Positions 27,821-37,876 of a stretch of DNA of 64,000 nt are shown in pieces (within the stretch, counting starts at the first letter, position 1; each line of letters starts with the position of its first letter). Location: NCBI GenBank assembly GCA_022447555.1, contig JAKVBF010000001.1:149560-213559 (forward strand). The letters are read 5' to 3'. A program made the translations under genes and the position numbers. The notes beneath the pieces were generated by a model that was not told the origin of the DNA, ran no database searches, and saw nothing but the letters and a program-made list of their open reading frames with translations. The DNA comes from Mariniblastus sp. (GTDB lineage: Bacteria > Planctomycetota > Planctomycetia > Pirellulales > Pirellulaceae).

Positions 27821-28567
27821 TCACGGTATCTCCATAGGACTCAGAGCACTATGAATCACGTATCCGATGATCCCCTTTTCGGATTCAACTAATGTGTAAC
27901 TCCCTTGTTTTCGAATGACCCGAACCGGAGTACCAAGCAAAAGTTTCCCATCGGCCGGCCGGCTCTGCTGGGGTCCTGTTGTGTAATAAACCGTCTCGGT
28001 TTGGATCAGGTGGGTCGGCCGAAATCTGGGCGAATCAACAGGTAGCCCAACGATCGTGTAAAGCCGCCAACCATCACTGGCAAATCGAAAGAAATACAGG
28101 CCACGGCCGGTATGAATCCGTTCGTAGTATTGATTAAATCTGGAATAGGTCGCATCCAACATGCAGACCTGATTGGAATATTGGTGGAACTGGTGTGCGT
28201 CCAGCAAACTGTAACGATACCCCTCCTGAACCCCTTCTCGAATCGTCTGGTACTGCTTGATCAAAGCGCCACGATCGCCAAGGAGGGACGCTTGACCGTC
28301 GGGATCAACGAACGTTACGGGGAAGGTAAAATGGTTACCGATTTGATTGTAGTCGGCATACTCAAAGGCCTTTGAGTACTGCTTCCAAGCGTGGAGGACC
28401 GCCACCTCGACATCAGCGCTATTCCCCTCGGTCTCTTCACCCACGATGATCTGAGACTCACTATCGTCAGGTAATTCACTGTTGACCTCTTCTTGCGACT
28501 CACCCACGCGAGGCGCGGCCACGATCCCGATAGCCATCAGTAAACCGACCGTTAAAAAAACCTTCAT
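27821..28567 (-). CDS. Secreted NTF2-like protein with SH3-like C-terminus
   Basis: 248 residues with a signal peptide (MKVFLTVGLLMAIGIVAAP). The central part (VLHAWKQYSKAFEYADYNQIGNHFTFPVTFVDPDG through GWRLYTIVGLP) has the alpha+beta pattern of SnoaL/NTF2-like proteins. The last 50 residues (GKLLLGTPVRVIRKQGSYTLVES, GYVIHSAL) look like a bacterial SH3 domain, which often binds cell-wall or peptide targets. GGATGGAG sits at the start. It lies 36 bases after the LamG gene's stop, on the same strand, and could share its transcript. Confidence 0.75.
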   Translation of the reverse strand: MKVFLTVGLLMAIGIVAAPRVGESQEEVNSELPDDSESQIIVGEETEGNSADVEVAVLHAWKQYSKAFEYADYNQIGNHFTFPVTFVDPDGQASLLGDRGALIKQYQTIREGVQEGYRYSLLDAHQFHQYSNQVCMLDATYSRFNQYYERIHTGRGLYFFRFASDGWRLYTIVGLPVDSPRFRPTHLIQTETVYYTTGPQQSRPADGKLLLGTPVRVIRKQGSYTLVESEKGIIGYVIHSALSPMEIP

Positions 28568-28602
28568 GACTCCATCCTTCCCTCGTGCCGACGAGCGCGA
28601 GA

Positions 28603-30921
28603 CTAATTGAATTGCATGGAATATAAATCTGCGTCCTTCATCACGAAACGCAAGCGGATTGGCTGGTTCGCCAGTGAGGAAACATCCGATCGACCACCCC
28701 AGCTCACGGCCCGGTCTAATTGATCACCCACAATCTCGTCGCACTCCGCCAGGGTGAACCCCGGATAAGCCGTCCCGTCGGGTTTCTGAATTTCCACTCG
28801 AATCGAGCCCGCCGCACTGCTTGCCACGTTGACCGTCAATTGTCGACCCACAAACGCCCACATAGGATGGCAATTCGGATCGACCCCAATCTTGTTTGAA
28901 AACGACAGGCTCATCACACCATCGGTTGACATCGTATCTTTTTCAAAATCCAAAGCGACCCCCTGATCCAACGCACTGTTTCCAAGCGAGTTAAAACCAC
29001 ATCGCGCCAGCTGACTTATTTCTGCGTCCGACAAGCATCGCTTTGTGACGACCAGATCATCAGCCAGCCCCAAAAATGGCTCGTTCTCAGTGGACGTCGG
29101 TGGATAATCTTCACCAAATTGAAGATCGCCCATTTCCAACTTGATCTCACCAAGGTCCTCCAATTGTTTTTCAGCCACCAGTCGGCCATCGAAATACAGT
29201 TTGGTCAGACCATCGCACCAGGTAACCGCCAGATGATGAGGCCGTTCATCACCCGACTCCAAGCTCCAATCACCTAAGGTTTCATGACTCGCCTCGACCG
29301 CACCATCGTTGAACAGAAAACGAAGCGAAGAACCTCCCTCAAGGCCTCCACCAGAGTTGAAGTCCAACAACAACTCGTTGGGGGCAGTGCCGCCACCATC
29401 ATAAGCTGAAAACAAACGGCGATGCCCTCGCGGCACCCCTCTCACGTGGGCGGCCAATGTAAAAGCTCGGCCCAATTGGCGGGTCCCGGGTAACTTAAAC
29501 GCGAAAGGTCCCTCAATCTTTAATGAACGAGATCCAACGATCGGTTGTTTCGATTCCAATTCAGGCCAACGATCGGCAGTGGCCACCTGCTCCCGCCAAT
29601 GCTGCTCTTTTGCACGGCTTTGTTCTAAAGAAAGCTCTGGAAACTTTAGAACTCGAGTGATCATCTCTCCACCTTGGTACCCCGCGTTGACTGAGACGAA
29701 GCCATCCGTTCGTAACGTGTAACGCTGCAAATAGGCCGTCGGTTGCCCATAGTTGCGTGACAGGTACACGGAGACCTCCTGCTCTCCGGTGGGGACGATC
29801 CCGCGAGCAGCGTAATTACTGCGCGAGACCCAGTTCTCTTGGCCGATCCCTGGCCGCACGAAGGACTCCATAAACGAGCGGTCAAAAACATTGCCCCCTC
29901 TCGAGCTAAGCAGAACCGTATCACTACAATCGTTTGAGTAGCGAGGAACCACTCCAATCCGGTCGGCATCCGCAGTGGTAATGACGCGCCGACCGGGCAT
30001 GAAACGGGCTGCCAATCCCAGATAGATATGGGGTGCCCGAAAATAGGGGACGGTTTGATTGGTGTAAAGATGCTCTCGGGGAGTATCCCCAAATTCCATC
30101 TCTTCGGGATCACTCCAGTGGATGAAATCGGGCGATGTGGTTCGGCTGATCGTTCGAAAGCCCGAATACCCGTCCCCAGTCCACGTTCGGAAATAACAAA
30201 CGTACTGCTGTTCGGATTCAGACCAAAACGCCACATTCTGCGAATCAAAAATTCCCTTCTGAAATACAGGCTCGTCTTGAATTCGGCGCCACTGAAGCCC
30301 GTCGGGTGATGCGAACGCAATCAAACCGGATGTCTCAATGCCCCCCAGTGCTTTGTAACGTTGATCTGCCGGGGCGGCCGGGTTGCTATCCAGAAAGGGT
30401 GCGAAATTATGGGAGGCCGGTGTCTCACTCATCAAGACGATATTGTTTCGCCCGGAACCTTGCCATTGATAATTATTCAGCTCTGGCTTCTTCCAGTGAA
30501 TGCCATCGTCACTCATCGCGCAACAGGTCACCTCCACATCCGTCCCATCGGCTCCGGCCACGGGCAAGCCTCGATAATACATTCGATAGGTGTCATTATC
30601 TTTGATGACCGTCGCGTATCCGGCAAACGCTCCTTCCCAAGGCTTGTCAAAGACGATCACCGATTCGGCCGGTTTGGGGTGGTGAAGTTCCAACCGCGCG
30701 CCGACCAGTCGGTCAATCAGAAAGGAATCAACGAATAACTCTCGCCGACTGCCTACAAAAATTGGCTGGCTCGCAACCCGTGATTGGATCGCGGATTGCT
30801 CGACTAACAACTTCTCGTCTTCGGAGTTCGGCACCGTCGATTCCTGAAACCCATACCCTAGGCCAGAGAAGGTCGCCAAACAGAGTAATGCTATCCCGCT
30901 TGTTCTCGATTTCGAATTCAC
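28603..30921 (-). CDS. Secreted glycosidase-like protein with LamG domain
   Basis: 772 residues, GTG start at 30921 and signal peptide (GIALLCLATFSGLGYG). The first 430 residues follow a five-bladed propeller pattern related to GH32/GH43-like proteins: ELFVDSFLIDRLVGARLELHHPKP, KPWEGAFAGYATVIKDNDTYRMYYRG, SDDGIHWKKPEL and CCAMSDDGIHW. The C-terminal part has a LamG/concanavalin-like jelly roll (FTLAAHVRGVPRGHRRLFSAYDGGG, HLAVTWCDGLTKLYFDGRLV, GLADDLVVTKRCLSDAEI). The combination is common in planctomycetes. Substrate unknown. Confidence 0.78.
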   Translation of the reverse strand: MNSKSRTSGIALLCLATFSGLGYGFQESTVPNSEDEKLLVEQSAIQSRVASQPIFVGSRRELFVDSFLIDRLVGARLELHHPKPAESVIVFDKPWEGAFAGYATVIKDNDTYRMYYRGLPVAGADGTDVEVTCCAMSDDGIHWKKPELNNYQWQGSGRNNIVLMSETPASHNFAPFLDSNPAAPADQRYKALGGIETSGLIAFASPDGLQWRRIQDEPVFQKGIFDSQNVAFWSESEQQYVCYFRTWTGDGYSGFRTISRTTSPDFIHWSDPEEMEFGDTPREHLYTNQTVPYFRAPHIYLGLAARFMPGRRVITTADADRIGVVPRYSNDCSDTVLLSSRGGNVFDRSFMESFVRPGIGQENWVSRSNYAARGIVPTGEQEVSVYLSRNYGQPTAYLQRYTLRTDGFVSVNAGYQGGEMITRVLKFPELSLEQSRAKEQHWREQVATADRWPELESKQPIVGSRSLKIEGPFAFKLPGTRQLGRAFTLAAHVRGVPRGHRRLFSAYDGGGTAPNELLLDFNSGGGLEGGSSLRFLFNDGAVEASHETLGDWSLESGDERPHHLAVTWCDGLTKLYFDGRLVAEKQLEDLGEIKLEMGDLQFGEDYPPTSTENEPFLGLADDLVVTKRCLSDAEISQLARCGFNSLGNSALDQGVALDFEKDTMSTDGVMSLSFSNKIGVDPNCHPMWAFVGRQLTVNVASSAAGSIRVEIQKPDGTAYPGFTLAECDEIVGDQLDRAVSWGGRSDVSSLANQPIRLRFVMKDADLYSMQFN

Positions 30922-31378
30922 GACTTACATCTTCCAATCTTTAAGCTGAAACCATCCCGATTCGAGACCTGTACGTTTCTTTACGGGTCACCCTGTCTAA
31001 CTCGGTTGTACTTTAATCGGCTGGCGGGACTGGGCAAGCAGGCGATACCTCGCGAAACGGCGAATCAGGAAGGCGACCTGCGTTTACGAGCCCCTTCCAT
31101 CAAGTGGCAGCCACCACTAAAAGATTGGTTTACAGGCTAAAATCAATTAAAACGGTCCTCCCAAGCCAAGTAACACCAAGGCCTCATCAGGGCGTGACAC
31201 TCCATGATCGACGTCTACCGACATCGATTATTCATTGCTTTTATTGTTGAAGGGGTGGGATGGCCTAATTAATATTGAACTTTGACGAAGAACGAAGAAG
31301 AAGAGAATACGAGAAAAACCCTCCCTTCGTTTGACATCAGAAAATTACATACACTTCGACCATCTGGGTATTTCAACG
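30922..31378. other. Divergent promoter region
   Basis: 457 bases between the divergent LamG and PEP-CTERM genes. No coding frame is supported. It is AT-rich toward 31240-31290 (TTAATTAATATT-like stretch at 31265) and has a TTGACA box at 31333-31338 close to the PEP-CTERM start, though no well-spaced -10 partner was found. Confidence 0.4.
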
Positions 31379-31984
31379 ATGAAACGAATCTCCTTACTCC
31401 TTGCGATGATATTTGTGTTGGCTGGAATTGCTCAGTCTGACGCCTCAATTATCTGCCATGTTTACAACTCCGGGCCCAATGTCGTCTTTACCGCCTCGGG
31501 AAATATCACAACCAATGGCTTGACCAAAACAGGAACTGGCCCGGGGAACAATCAAGTCATTCCTGCCAGACCGTTCCTGTCCTTCAAAAACGGCACCGCA
31601 GATCTCTACAAATTCACCTCGGGGCCCACCAACTTTGGCACCTCAACGACGATTTATGTACCCGATTTCAATGAATCAGAAGAAGTCTTTGGAATTGCCG
31701 AAAACAGCGCAACCGGTCTGACGGGAACGTACCTCGTCGTTCCAAAAAATTACTATCTGCTTCAAAACAATCTTTTGGGGAAAATGACCTTCTTCAATCG
31801 ATCGATTGAGTCCATGGGAATGACCCAAGGAACCCATAAATGGGACCTCGCCAATGGCCAGTACTTCCAGCTAAACATTGGTACGTTAGGTGGCGCTCAG
31901 ACCCCTGAGCCAACCGCCGCACTGATCTGGTCCGCGATGGCCGGCCTCGGCATGGTGACCTATCGTCGTCGCCGTCGTTGTTAA
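31379..31984 (+). CDS. PEP-CTERM sorting domain protein
   Basis: 201 residues from the ATG at 31379. It has a signal peptide (RISLLLAMIFVLAGIAQSDA), a beta-rich region with no recognised domain, and a tripartite C-terminus: PEPTAAL, a hydrophobic helix (IWSAMAGLGMV) and RRRRR. That is the PEP-CTERM signal, processed by exosortase so that the protein is anchored or exported to the surface. An intrinsic terminator lies 51 bases downstream at 32036. Confidence 0.85.
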   Translation: MKRISLLLAMIFVLAGIAQSDASIICHVYNSGPNVVFTASGNITTNGLTKTGTGPGNNQVIPARPFLSFKNGTADLYKFTSGPTNFGTSTTIYVPDFNESEEVFGIAENSATGLTGTYLVVPKNYYLLQNNLLGKMTFFNRSIESMGMTQGTHKWDLANGQYFQLNIGTLGGAQTPEPTAALIWSAMAGLGMVTYRRRRRC

Positions 31985-32035
31985 AGTGAAAGCGTCTATT
32001 GAATCGCTCATCAGAGGGGATTCAACGAAAGTACG

Positions 32036-32065
32036 AACGCCGTGGAGTACCCACGGCGTTTTTTT
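32036..32065 (+). terminator. Rho-independent terminator after PEP-CTERM gene
   Basis: A 10-bp perfect stem (AACGCCGTGG at 32036-32045 and CCACGGCGTT at 32051-32060) with a 5-base loop and a T tract at 32059-32065. Confidence 0.92.
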
Positions 32066-32145
32066 GCGCCGTGAAACGAAACCTCCCTCTCCCCTCGACG
32101 GCGCGAGTCGGAATCAACCATTGGTTCTCTCACTGAACGGCTTAC

Positions 32146-32775
32146 TCAGAATTGACCGCGATGTTCTCTCACTGCGGCCAAAATATGCTTTTCTTGTTCC
32201 CGCAGGATCCGGCGAGCACTTCTTCTAACGCGCATCCGAGCATACCAATGTGCAAACCATGGTGCCGGCGTTTCAATCTTCATCTGAAACGTTTGCTCAA
32301 CTTCGGATTCATTCTTCTTGGGAAACATCCGAGTGGTGACGTCGTATCCAATCAATCGACCGGTCGGTTTTTTGAGCTTAACCAATGAATCGATGCTATT
32401 GGGGGTCAGCGCGACATTCTGGGTGAACGGGGCGATCGCTTTACCAATGTAAGGGTCGTCAAACTGAATTTTCAGTTCGCCTACCGCATTGATATGCCAA
32501 TTGGGATTTCGCAAGCTGATTTTGCCCAGGTCGAAATTTTTGTTATCCCATTTTTTTGAAATCAACTTACTGTCTTTGCCAGCGTCCATGATTTCACGGG
32601 CCGCATTGGTGCGTACCATGATTTTACGAAGTTCGTCAAACGGCATATCGACCCTGAAATGGTGACTGTGCGTCACATCCACGACGTAGTGATTGCCGAT
32701 TGCGGACCAGACTAGAAGCCCGAAACCAACCAGTGAAATAGCGACGATTCCAATGACTCTCTTAGCAGTGCTCAT
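32146..32775 (-). CDS. Membrane-anchored hypothetical protein
   Basis: 209 residues from the ATG at 32775, with an N-terminal helix (VIGIVAISLVGFGLLVWSAIG) and a periplasmic body. Its pattern (HHFRVDMPFDELRKIM, WHINAVGELKIQFDDPYIG, a final APWFAHWYARMRVRR) resembles SRPBCC-like lipid-binding folds, with the last helix, but this is inferred. The frame continues to 32904 without a better start. No neighbour gives functional context. Confidence 0.7.
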   Translation of the reverse strand: MSTAKRVIGIVAISLVGFGLLVWSAIGNHYVVDVTHSHHFRVDMPFDELRKIMVRTNAAREIMDAGKDSKLISKKWDNKNFDLGKISLRNPNWHINAVGELKIQFDDPYIGKAIAPFTQNVALTPNSIDSLVKLKKPTGRLIGYDVTTRMFPKKNESEVEQTFQMKIETPAPWFAHWYARMRVRRSARRILREQEKHILAAVREHRGQF

Positions 32776-33006
32776 TTCCAAGACCCGTGGGCGATCGTTG
32801 TGTGAAACATCCGACTTCCTAGCGGACGAACGGCGAGAGGCACTATCCTTGATCGGGCTATTTAGGACAAGCGGTTTCAAAGTGCTGGCATATTTCGCCA
32901 GCACCCAGGCTTTCTACGGTAACAATAGGCACCTCAGAAAAGCTTTTCACGTTGCATAAAAAAAGCTCTCACCCCATGAGTTGATCTCACACAGTAAAAG
33001 CCTTAG

Positions 33007-33089
33007 TGGGGGTGACAGGAATCGAACCTGCACTCCTTTTGGGAACTAGATCCTAAATCTAGCGCGTCTGCCAGTTCCGCCACACCCCC
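33007..33089 (-). tRNA. tRNA-Leu (anticodon UAG)
   Basis: Seven-base acceptor stem GGGGGTG pairing with CACCCCC, discriminator A, D arm GGCGGAACTGGCAGACGCG, anticodon stem CTAGA/TCTAG with loop TTTAGGA (anticodon TAG), a long class II variable arm and T arm GCAGGTTCGATTCCTGT. The CCA end is not encoded. The gene reads CUA/CUG-type Leu codons, decoding CUA primarily. Confidence 0.97.
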
Positions 33090-33365
33090 AGTCAATGATT
33101 GAAGTCTTTTAAAATAGAGGCTTTTTGAAATGGTTCAACCCAAAATCAAAAAACGAGACCCGACAGCTCCCATTTCATCAACCGTTTGGTCTGATTCTGA
33201 CCGAAATTCCAATATTCCTGATGAGCTTCCGTCCAGAACGATTCTAGCTCTGGCAAATCTCATTTGAATTTACCCCGCCGAGGGCGTAAAGTTGAATAAC
33301 CAATTGTTATCTTATTAGGCGTTCCTTTTTTTAAGACGACCGCTTCATAACCTTCTTGGATCTCT

Positions 33366-35303
33366 ATGCCGAACGTTTCCATTGTTCGTAGTTTGGGACT
33401 GTGCCTACTACTGGTCACGACGGTGTTCAGTGAGCCACTCTGGTCTCAAGGTCCGACCAGACCTCGAGTCAAAAACCCGATCTCAGGTAGTGGAACCATC
33501 CAATCAATCCATCCCGGCGAGCTGATTATCCGCTTGGCCGACGGAAGCGATCAAACCTTCAAGATTCAAGATCAAGACGAAGAGGCTTTGTCACTGGAAG
33601 GAGGCCGCTTTATTTTCAAAGGTCTGCAGGCCAACATCTCAGTCCGAGGCAAACTACCAGCCAACTTATTGGAGCGAGGAATGCTCGTCCAGTTTAACGC
33701 CTCGATGAACCGTTTCGGAAAAGGCGAGGCGCCCGTCAACCAGCTCGTCGTCACTCCCTCTCAAAGACTGACTTTGAAGCTTGATCCGAAATCCGAGCCT
33801 GAAGATGGAGAGTTTGTTGACTGCGAAATTGTAGGGCGGGTGATCACAAATCGTCGCAACCAGCTCCTGGTTGCCGTTCCTAAATCAAACATGGCCCGCC
33901 GCGAACGAGCCGAATTTGAACTCGCTCCCAACGCGACATTCGATCTTTTAGCTCGTGATCTAAACCGAGTGGCAAGTGGGGATACGGTCGATTCTTTTGA
34001 AGGCGTTGAAATGACCAATGGCGAAAGGATCATTCGAAAAATATCCATACGGATGACTGGCCCGCGAGATAAGATCACGACAACCTACTCCGATGAGCTC
34101 TATCAAAAATTCAGCAGCCTCTCCGATGCTCCAGGACCACCTCGAAAGGAGTCCTCTGATCACTTCACCCTCTACACTGACATCTCTGACCGCAGTGCCA
34201 AAGTACTGCTGACCAAACTGGAGACGATGTATTCACTAATCTCCAAGTATTACGGACGACGGCCACGACAGTCGATCGAGTGTTACGTGATCCGCGTCGA
34301 ACCCAACCCGAACCGGATTCGCGGTGAGATGCCTAACCGAATGATTAATGGCGATTACTGGCGTCGGCAACTGCCGGCCGTCGGCGTACTAAAAGTGGAA
34401 GAAGGGGCTGGCGTTACCGCCTCTGCCTCCAACAGCCGGCAAACCCGGTCGATCGTCTTTGCGTGCGATGATCATGGTGTTGTCCAACATGAATCCGTCC
34501 ATGCTTATTGCGCCCAAGCCTTTGGCACCACGGGTCCGGTATGGTATGCAGAAGGAATGGCCGAAATGGGACAGTATTGGCGACCTGGTAACCTAGCGGT
34601 TCAGGTCGATCCTGTTGTTATCGATTACCTGACGCATGCGACGCAACCAAAAAAATTGAGGGACATCGTGCAAGCGGGACAAATCACCGGAGATTCTTGG
34701 AAGGCCTATGCATGGCGTTGGGCACTCTGCCATTTACTCTCAAGTAATCCTAATTACCAACGCCGGTTTAAACAGTTGGGAATGAACCTTATGTATGGCA
34801 AGGAAGATTCGTTCGATCAAGCATTTGGACCAGTTGCCGATCAAATCTCATTTGAGTACGACCAATTTGTGAAAAACTTTGACAACGGATATCGTGTCGA
34901 TTTGTGCAGCTGGGATTGGGAAACCAAAGCAATCGATCCTCGACCTGAAAAGACTGTCAAAACCAAAGTCGACGCACAACGCGGATGGCAAGCGACCCCA
35001 CTCAAACTCACGGCGGGCCAATCCTATGACATCATCTGCCAGGGGACTTGGCAGACCACAGAGGGTGGCGAAGAACTGGATGCCGATGGCAACTCGCGGG
35101 GCGAGGGCCGGATGATCGGTATCATTTTAGACAACTACACATTGTCTGCACCCATCGCACTTGGCGCGAAGCAACGATTCACCGCTCCTCAATCTGGCCA
35201 ACTATTCTTGCGATGCCAAGATAGCTGGCGATCGATTGCAGACAATTCAGGGACCCTCTCGGCCTTCTTTCGACTAACGCCAGCAACCGAAGACGCCCGC
35301 TAA
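33366..35303 (+). CDS. Secreted DUF1570-family putative metallopeptidase
   Basis: 645 residues with a signal peptide (SLGLCLLLVTTVFSEPLWS). The N-terminal third is beta-rich. The middle part contains HESVHAYCAQAFGTTGPVWYAEGMAEMGQYW, an HExxH zinc motif followed by a Glu in the AEGMAE segment about 20 residues on, as in gluzincin metallopeptidases; this is the DUF1570 region. The last 140 residues form a beta-rich domain (TPLKLTAGQSYDIICQGTWQTT through LFLRCQDSW) that resembles LecA/PA-IL-type carbohydrate-binding modules. It is convergent with pepA, one base apart at the stops. Confidence 0.8.
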   Translation: MPNVSIVRSLGLCLLLVTTVFSEPLWSQGPTRPRVKNPISGSGTIQSIHPGELIIRLADGSDQTFKIQDQDEEALSLEGGRFIFKGLQANISVRGKLPANLLERGMLVQFNASMNRFGKGEAPVNQLVVTPSQRLTLKLDPKSEPEDGEFVDCEIVGRVITNRRNQLLVAVPKSNMARRERAEFELAPNATFDLLARDLNRVASGDTVDSFEGVEMTNGERIIRKISIRMTGPRDKITTTYSDELYQKFSSLSDAPGPPRKESSDHFTLYTDISDRSAKVLLTKLETMYSLISKYYGRRPRQSIECYVIRVEPNPNRIRGEMPNRMINGDYWRRQLPAVGVLKVEEGAGVTASASNSRQTRSIVFACDDHGVVQHESVHAYCAQAFGTTGPVWYAEGMAEMGQYWRPGNLAVQVDPVVIDYLTHATQPKKLRDIVQAGQITGDSWKAYAWRWALCHLLSSNPNYQRRFKQLGMNLMYGKEDSFDQAFGPVADQISFEYDQFVKNFDNGYRVDLCSWDWETKAIDPRPEKTVKTKVDAQRGWQATPLKLTAGQSYDIICQGTWQTTEGGEELDADGNSRGEGRMIGIILDNYTLSAPIALGAKQRFTAPQSGQLFLRCQDSWRSIADNSGTLSAFFRLTPATEDAR

Positions 35304-35304
35304 A

Positions 35305-36762
35305 TCATGCCTCACTCGATGATTGACAACTCGCAAGTTCGACCAACGTGTGGACGAAGCAGCCACTCCCCCCTGCATCGATCCAGGCTTTGGGTTTCGC
35401 TAAAAAACTAGGCCCGGCAATATCGATATGTACCCAAGGAGTGTCAGCAACAAACTCTTCTAGTAATTTTGCTGCGGTGATCGCACCGGCCCAACGACCA
35501 TCACCTACGTTTTTAATATCGGCCACGTCACTTTTGATATGTTCGCCGTACTCGGCGAACATGGGCAGCTGCCAAGCGGGCTCAGCCACCGACATGGCTG
35601 CCGTGGACACTTGATCACAAAGATTTTGGTCGTTGGTCATCAAACCGGCAACGTCTTGACCCAAAGCAATCATGCAAGCTCCGGTCAACGTAGCCAGATC
35701 CACAATCTGGCCCACACCATTGCTCACAGCAACATCGAGCGTATCCGCTAATACCAACCGGCCTTCCGCATCGGTGTTATGAACTTCAATCGTTTTTCCG
35801 TTTCGGGCCGTCAGCACATCACCGAGTTTGTAACTGTCGCCACTGACCATGTTCTCGGCGAGTCCGACGAATCCGATCACGTTGACCGGAAGATTCAAGC
35901 GACTTATGGCCATCATCGCCCCGACCACTGCTGCCGCACCCGACATGTCACATTTCATATCTAGCATCGAGGCGCTGGGCTTGAGCGACAGGCCTCCTGA
36001 ATCAAACGTCACCCCCTTCCCCACCAAGCCGAGAGGCGGCCGATCAGGATCTCCTTTTAGGTGCCGCATAATGACCGTGCGTGGTGGTTTGGCAGAGCCT
36101 TGCCCAACGGCTAGATGAGCTCCGCAATTCTCTTCGGCCAATCGAACCTCATCCCATACCTCAACATCAAATCCACACGCCTGTCCTAACCGGACACACT
36201 CGGCTGCAAAAGACTCCGGGTAAATGTCACTGGCTGGTAGGTTGATCAGTCGACGGGCCGTGTTAATACTCTCGCCCAACGCGGTACCGGAGTCGACTTC
36301 GTCCTGAGTCGCCCCACCCCAAATTATCGATTCAAACGCAAACAGGTTTGGTTCTGCGCGAAAGAGATCCTGACCCACACAGCCAACCATGGCACCAGCA
36401 ACGGCTTGGTCAAGGGACTCCAGCTCCAGAAAAAAACCGACTGATTGACGGGCCTGCTTGCCTAGAAACTTAGCCGCGGTACCAGCCACTTGTTTCGCCA
36501 ATCCTGGTTTTTGATCTTCTCGAGAACCCAGCCCTACCACCAGTACCAGTGGAACAGAAACGCCAGCCAGCCCCAATAAGGATGTCACGTCGCAGCGCTC
36601 TGTCCCGATCTCTTTCAATTCAATCATCCGTGAAATCACACCCCCACACACTCTGTCAATGGACGCCGTCGACTCCGGCAACAAAGCATCCGACCAGGCA
36701 CCGATCACAACGGCGTCACCATCGAACTCCTGAGGTGAGGCAGTCGTTGTTTGTATTTGCAT
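35305..36762 (-). CDS. pepA: Leucyl aminopeptidase (M17)
   Basis: Cytosolic M17 zinc/manganese aminopeptidase, 485 residues. The metal-binding signature NTDAEGRLVLADTL is present near residue 330, along with the upstream catalytic segment GKGVTFDSGGLSLKPS (Lys and Asp) and the MKCDMSGAAAVVGAM helix. The N-terminal 160 residues form the M17 alpha/beta cap domain. ATG start at 36762. Its role is peptide turnover; in some bacteria the protein also binds DNA, which cannot be judged here. Confidence 0.96.
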   Translation of the reverse strand: MQIQTTTASPQEFDGDAVVIGAWSDALLPESTASIDRVCGGVISRMIELKEIGTERCDVTSLLGLAGVSVPLVLVVGLGSREDQKPGLAKQVAGTAAKFLGKQARQSVGFFLELESLDQAVAGAMVGCVGQDLFRAEPNLFAFESIIWGGATQDEVDSGTALGESINTARRLINLPASDIYPESFAAECVRLGQACGFDVEVWDEVRLAEENCGAHLAVGQGSAKPPRTVIMRHLKGDPDRPPLGLVGKGVTFDSGGLSLKPSASMLDMKCDMSGAAAVVGAMMAISRLNLPVNVIGFVGLAENMVSGDSYKLGDVLTARNGKTIEVHNTDAEGRLVLADTLDVAVSNGVGQIVDLATLTGACMIALGQDVAGLMTNDQNLCDQVSTAAMSVAEPAWQLPMFAEYGEHIKSDVADIKNVGDGRWAGAITAAKLLEEFVADTPWVHIDIAGPSFLAKPKAWIDAGGSGCFVHTLVELASCQSSSEA

Positions 36763-37011
36763 CTTGGATCAATCCTTCGGTGAAACTGATTAAGAAATGG
36801 GGACCATTGTCGTTCAATCACTATTTTTGACAACTCAGATAGAATATTCTATCTAGTTGATGTCATCCAGACGGGAACGTAAGTCTAGGTCGCTCCCCAC
36901 ACGGTCCAATATTGACAGCATCTAAACGAATCACCAAGTTACAACTTTGCTGGAAACAAAATCGGTCACGATTTTGTTTGACGGCGTCAAACTCTTCTTA
37001 AAGGCAATCGA

Positions 37012-37857
37012 TTGAACCCTACAAAACTAGATCAACGACTTCTGGAAATCATGACCAATCCGAGTTACCGGTTGGCTTATATGGATACAGACTACATCGG
37101 CCGTGAAGAACTCCGCCCTTTACGTCTGAATTTGGAACTGCTTAAACCAGAGATGCTGTTAGACGAAGCCGGCATTGAATCAACCGTGGTTGTCTTTGGA
37201 GGGACGCAGGTTGCGCCAGCCGACGAAGCCGAGGCATTGATGGCCGAAGCCGTCGCAGCGATGGAAAAAGAACCAGACAGTGACACTTCCAAACGGTTAA
37301 TGATTCGAGCTGAGCGGGTCGTTGCCAAAGCTCGCTACTACGAAGAGTGTCGTGAGTTTGCCAAGCTCGTCTCGACACACAACAAGAAATATGGTGATGG
37401 AGAATTCATCATCAAAACCGGGGGAGGGCCCGGTATTATGGAAGCCGCAAATCGGGGCGCTTATGAAGCCGACTCGCCTTCCATTGGCCTGAATATCACA
37501 TTGCCTTTTGAGCAGACTCCCAACCCCTATATCACCCCGGGATTCTGTTTTCAGTTTAATTATTTTGCGATTCGTAAAATGCATTTCTTATTACGTGCCA
37601 AGGCACTGGTTTGCTTTCCAGGTGGTTTTGGAACACTCGATGAGCTCTTCACCACACTCACGCTTCGGCAGACTGGTCGGATGCAGGAAATCCCAATCAT
37701 CTTGTACTCTCGAGAGTATTGGGAAAACATCATCAATTTTCAATTCCTAGCCGACGAGGGAGTCATTCGCGATGAGCACATGGAATTATTCCAGTACACA
37801 GAAACCCCTGAGGAAACTTGGCAAGTGATCACTGATTTTCACGGGATTGCCGAGTGA
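37012..37857 (+). CDS. LOG-family / TIGR00730 Rossmann-fold protein
   Basis: 281 residues. The nucleotide-binding Rossmann core has GGGPGIMEAANRGA and PGGFGTLDELFTTLTLRQTGR, the two motifs that define the LOG (cytokinin riboside 5'-monophosphate phosphoribohydrolase) family. The product is likely a nucleotide-monophosphate hydrolase. The N-terminal 100 residues are an extra domain not found in small LOG proteins, as in larger members of this group. TTG start at 37012, after the AT-rich leader; convergent with the YbfB-like transporter gene. Confidence 0.9.
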   Translation: MNPTKLDQRLLEIMTNPSYRLAYMDTDYIGREELRPLRLNLELLKPEMLLDEAGIESTVVVFGGTQVAPADEAEALMAEAVAAMEKEPDSDTSKRLMIRAERVVAKARYYEECREFAKLVSTHNKKYGDGEFIIKTGGGPGIMEAANRGAYEADSPSIGLNITLPFEQTPNPYITPGFCFQFNYFAIRKMHFLLRAKALVCFPGGFGTLDELFTTLTLRQTGRMQEIPIILYSREYWENIINFQFLADEGVIRDEHMELFQYTETPEETWQVITDFHGIAE

Positions 37858-37876
37858 GTCTGTGAGCCTTACTACT

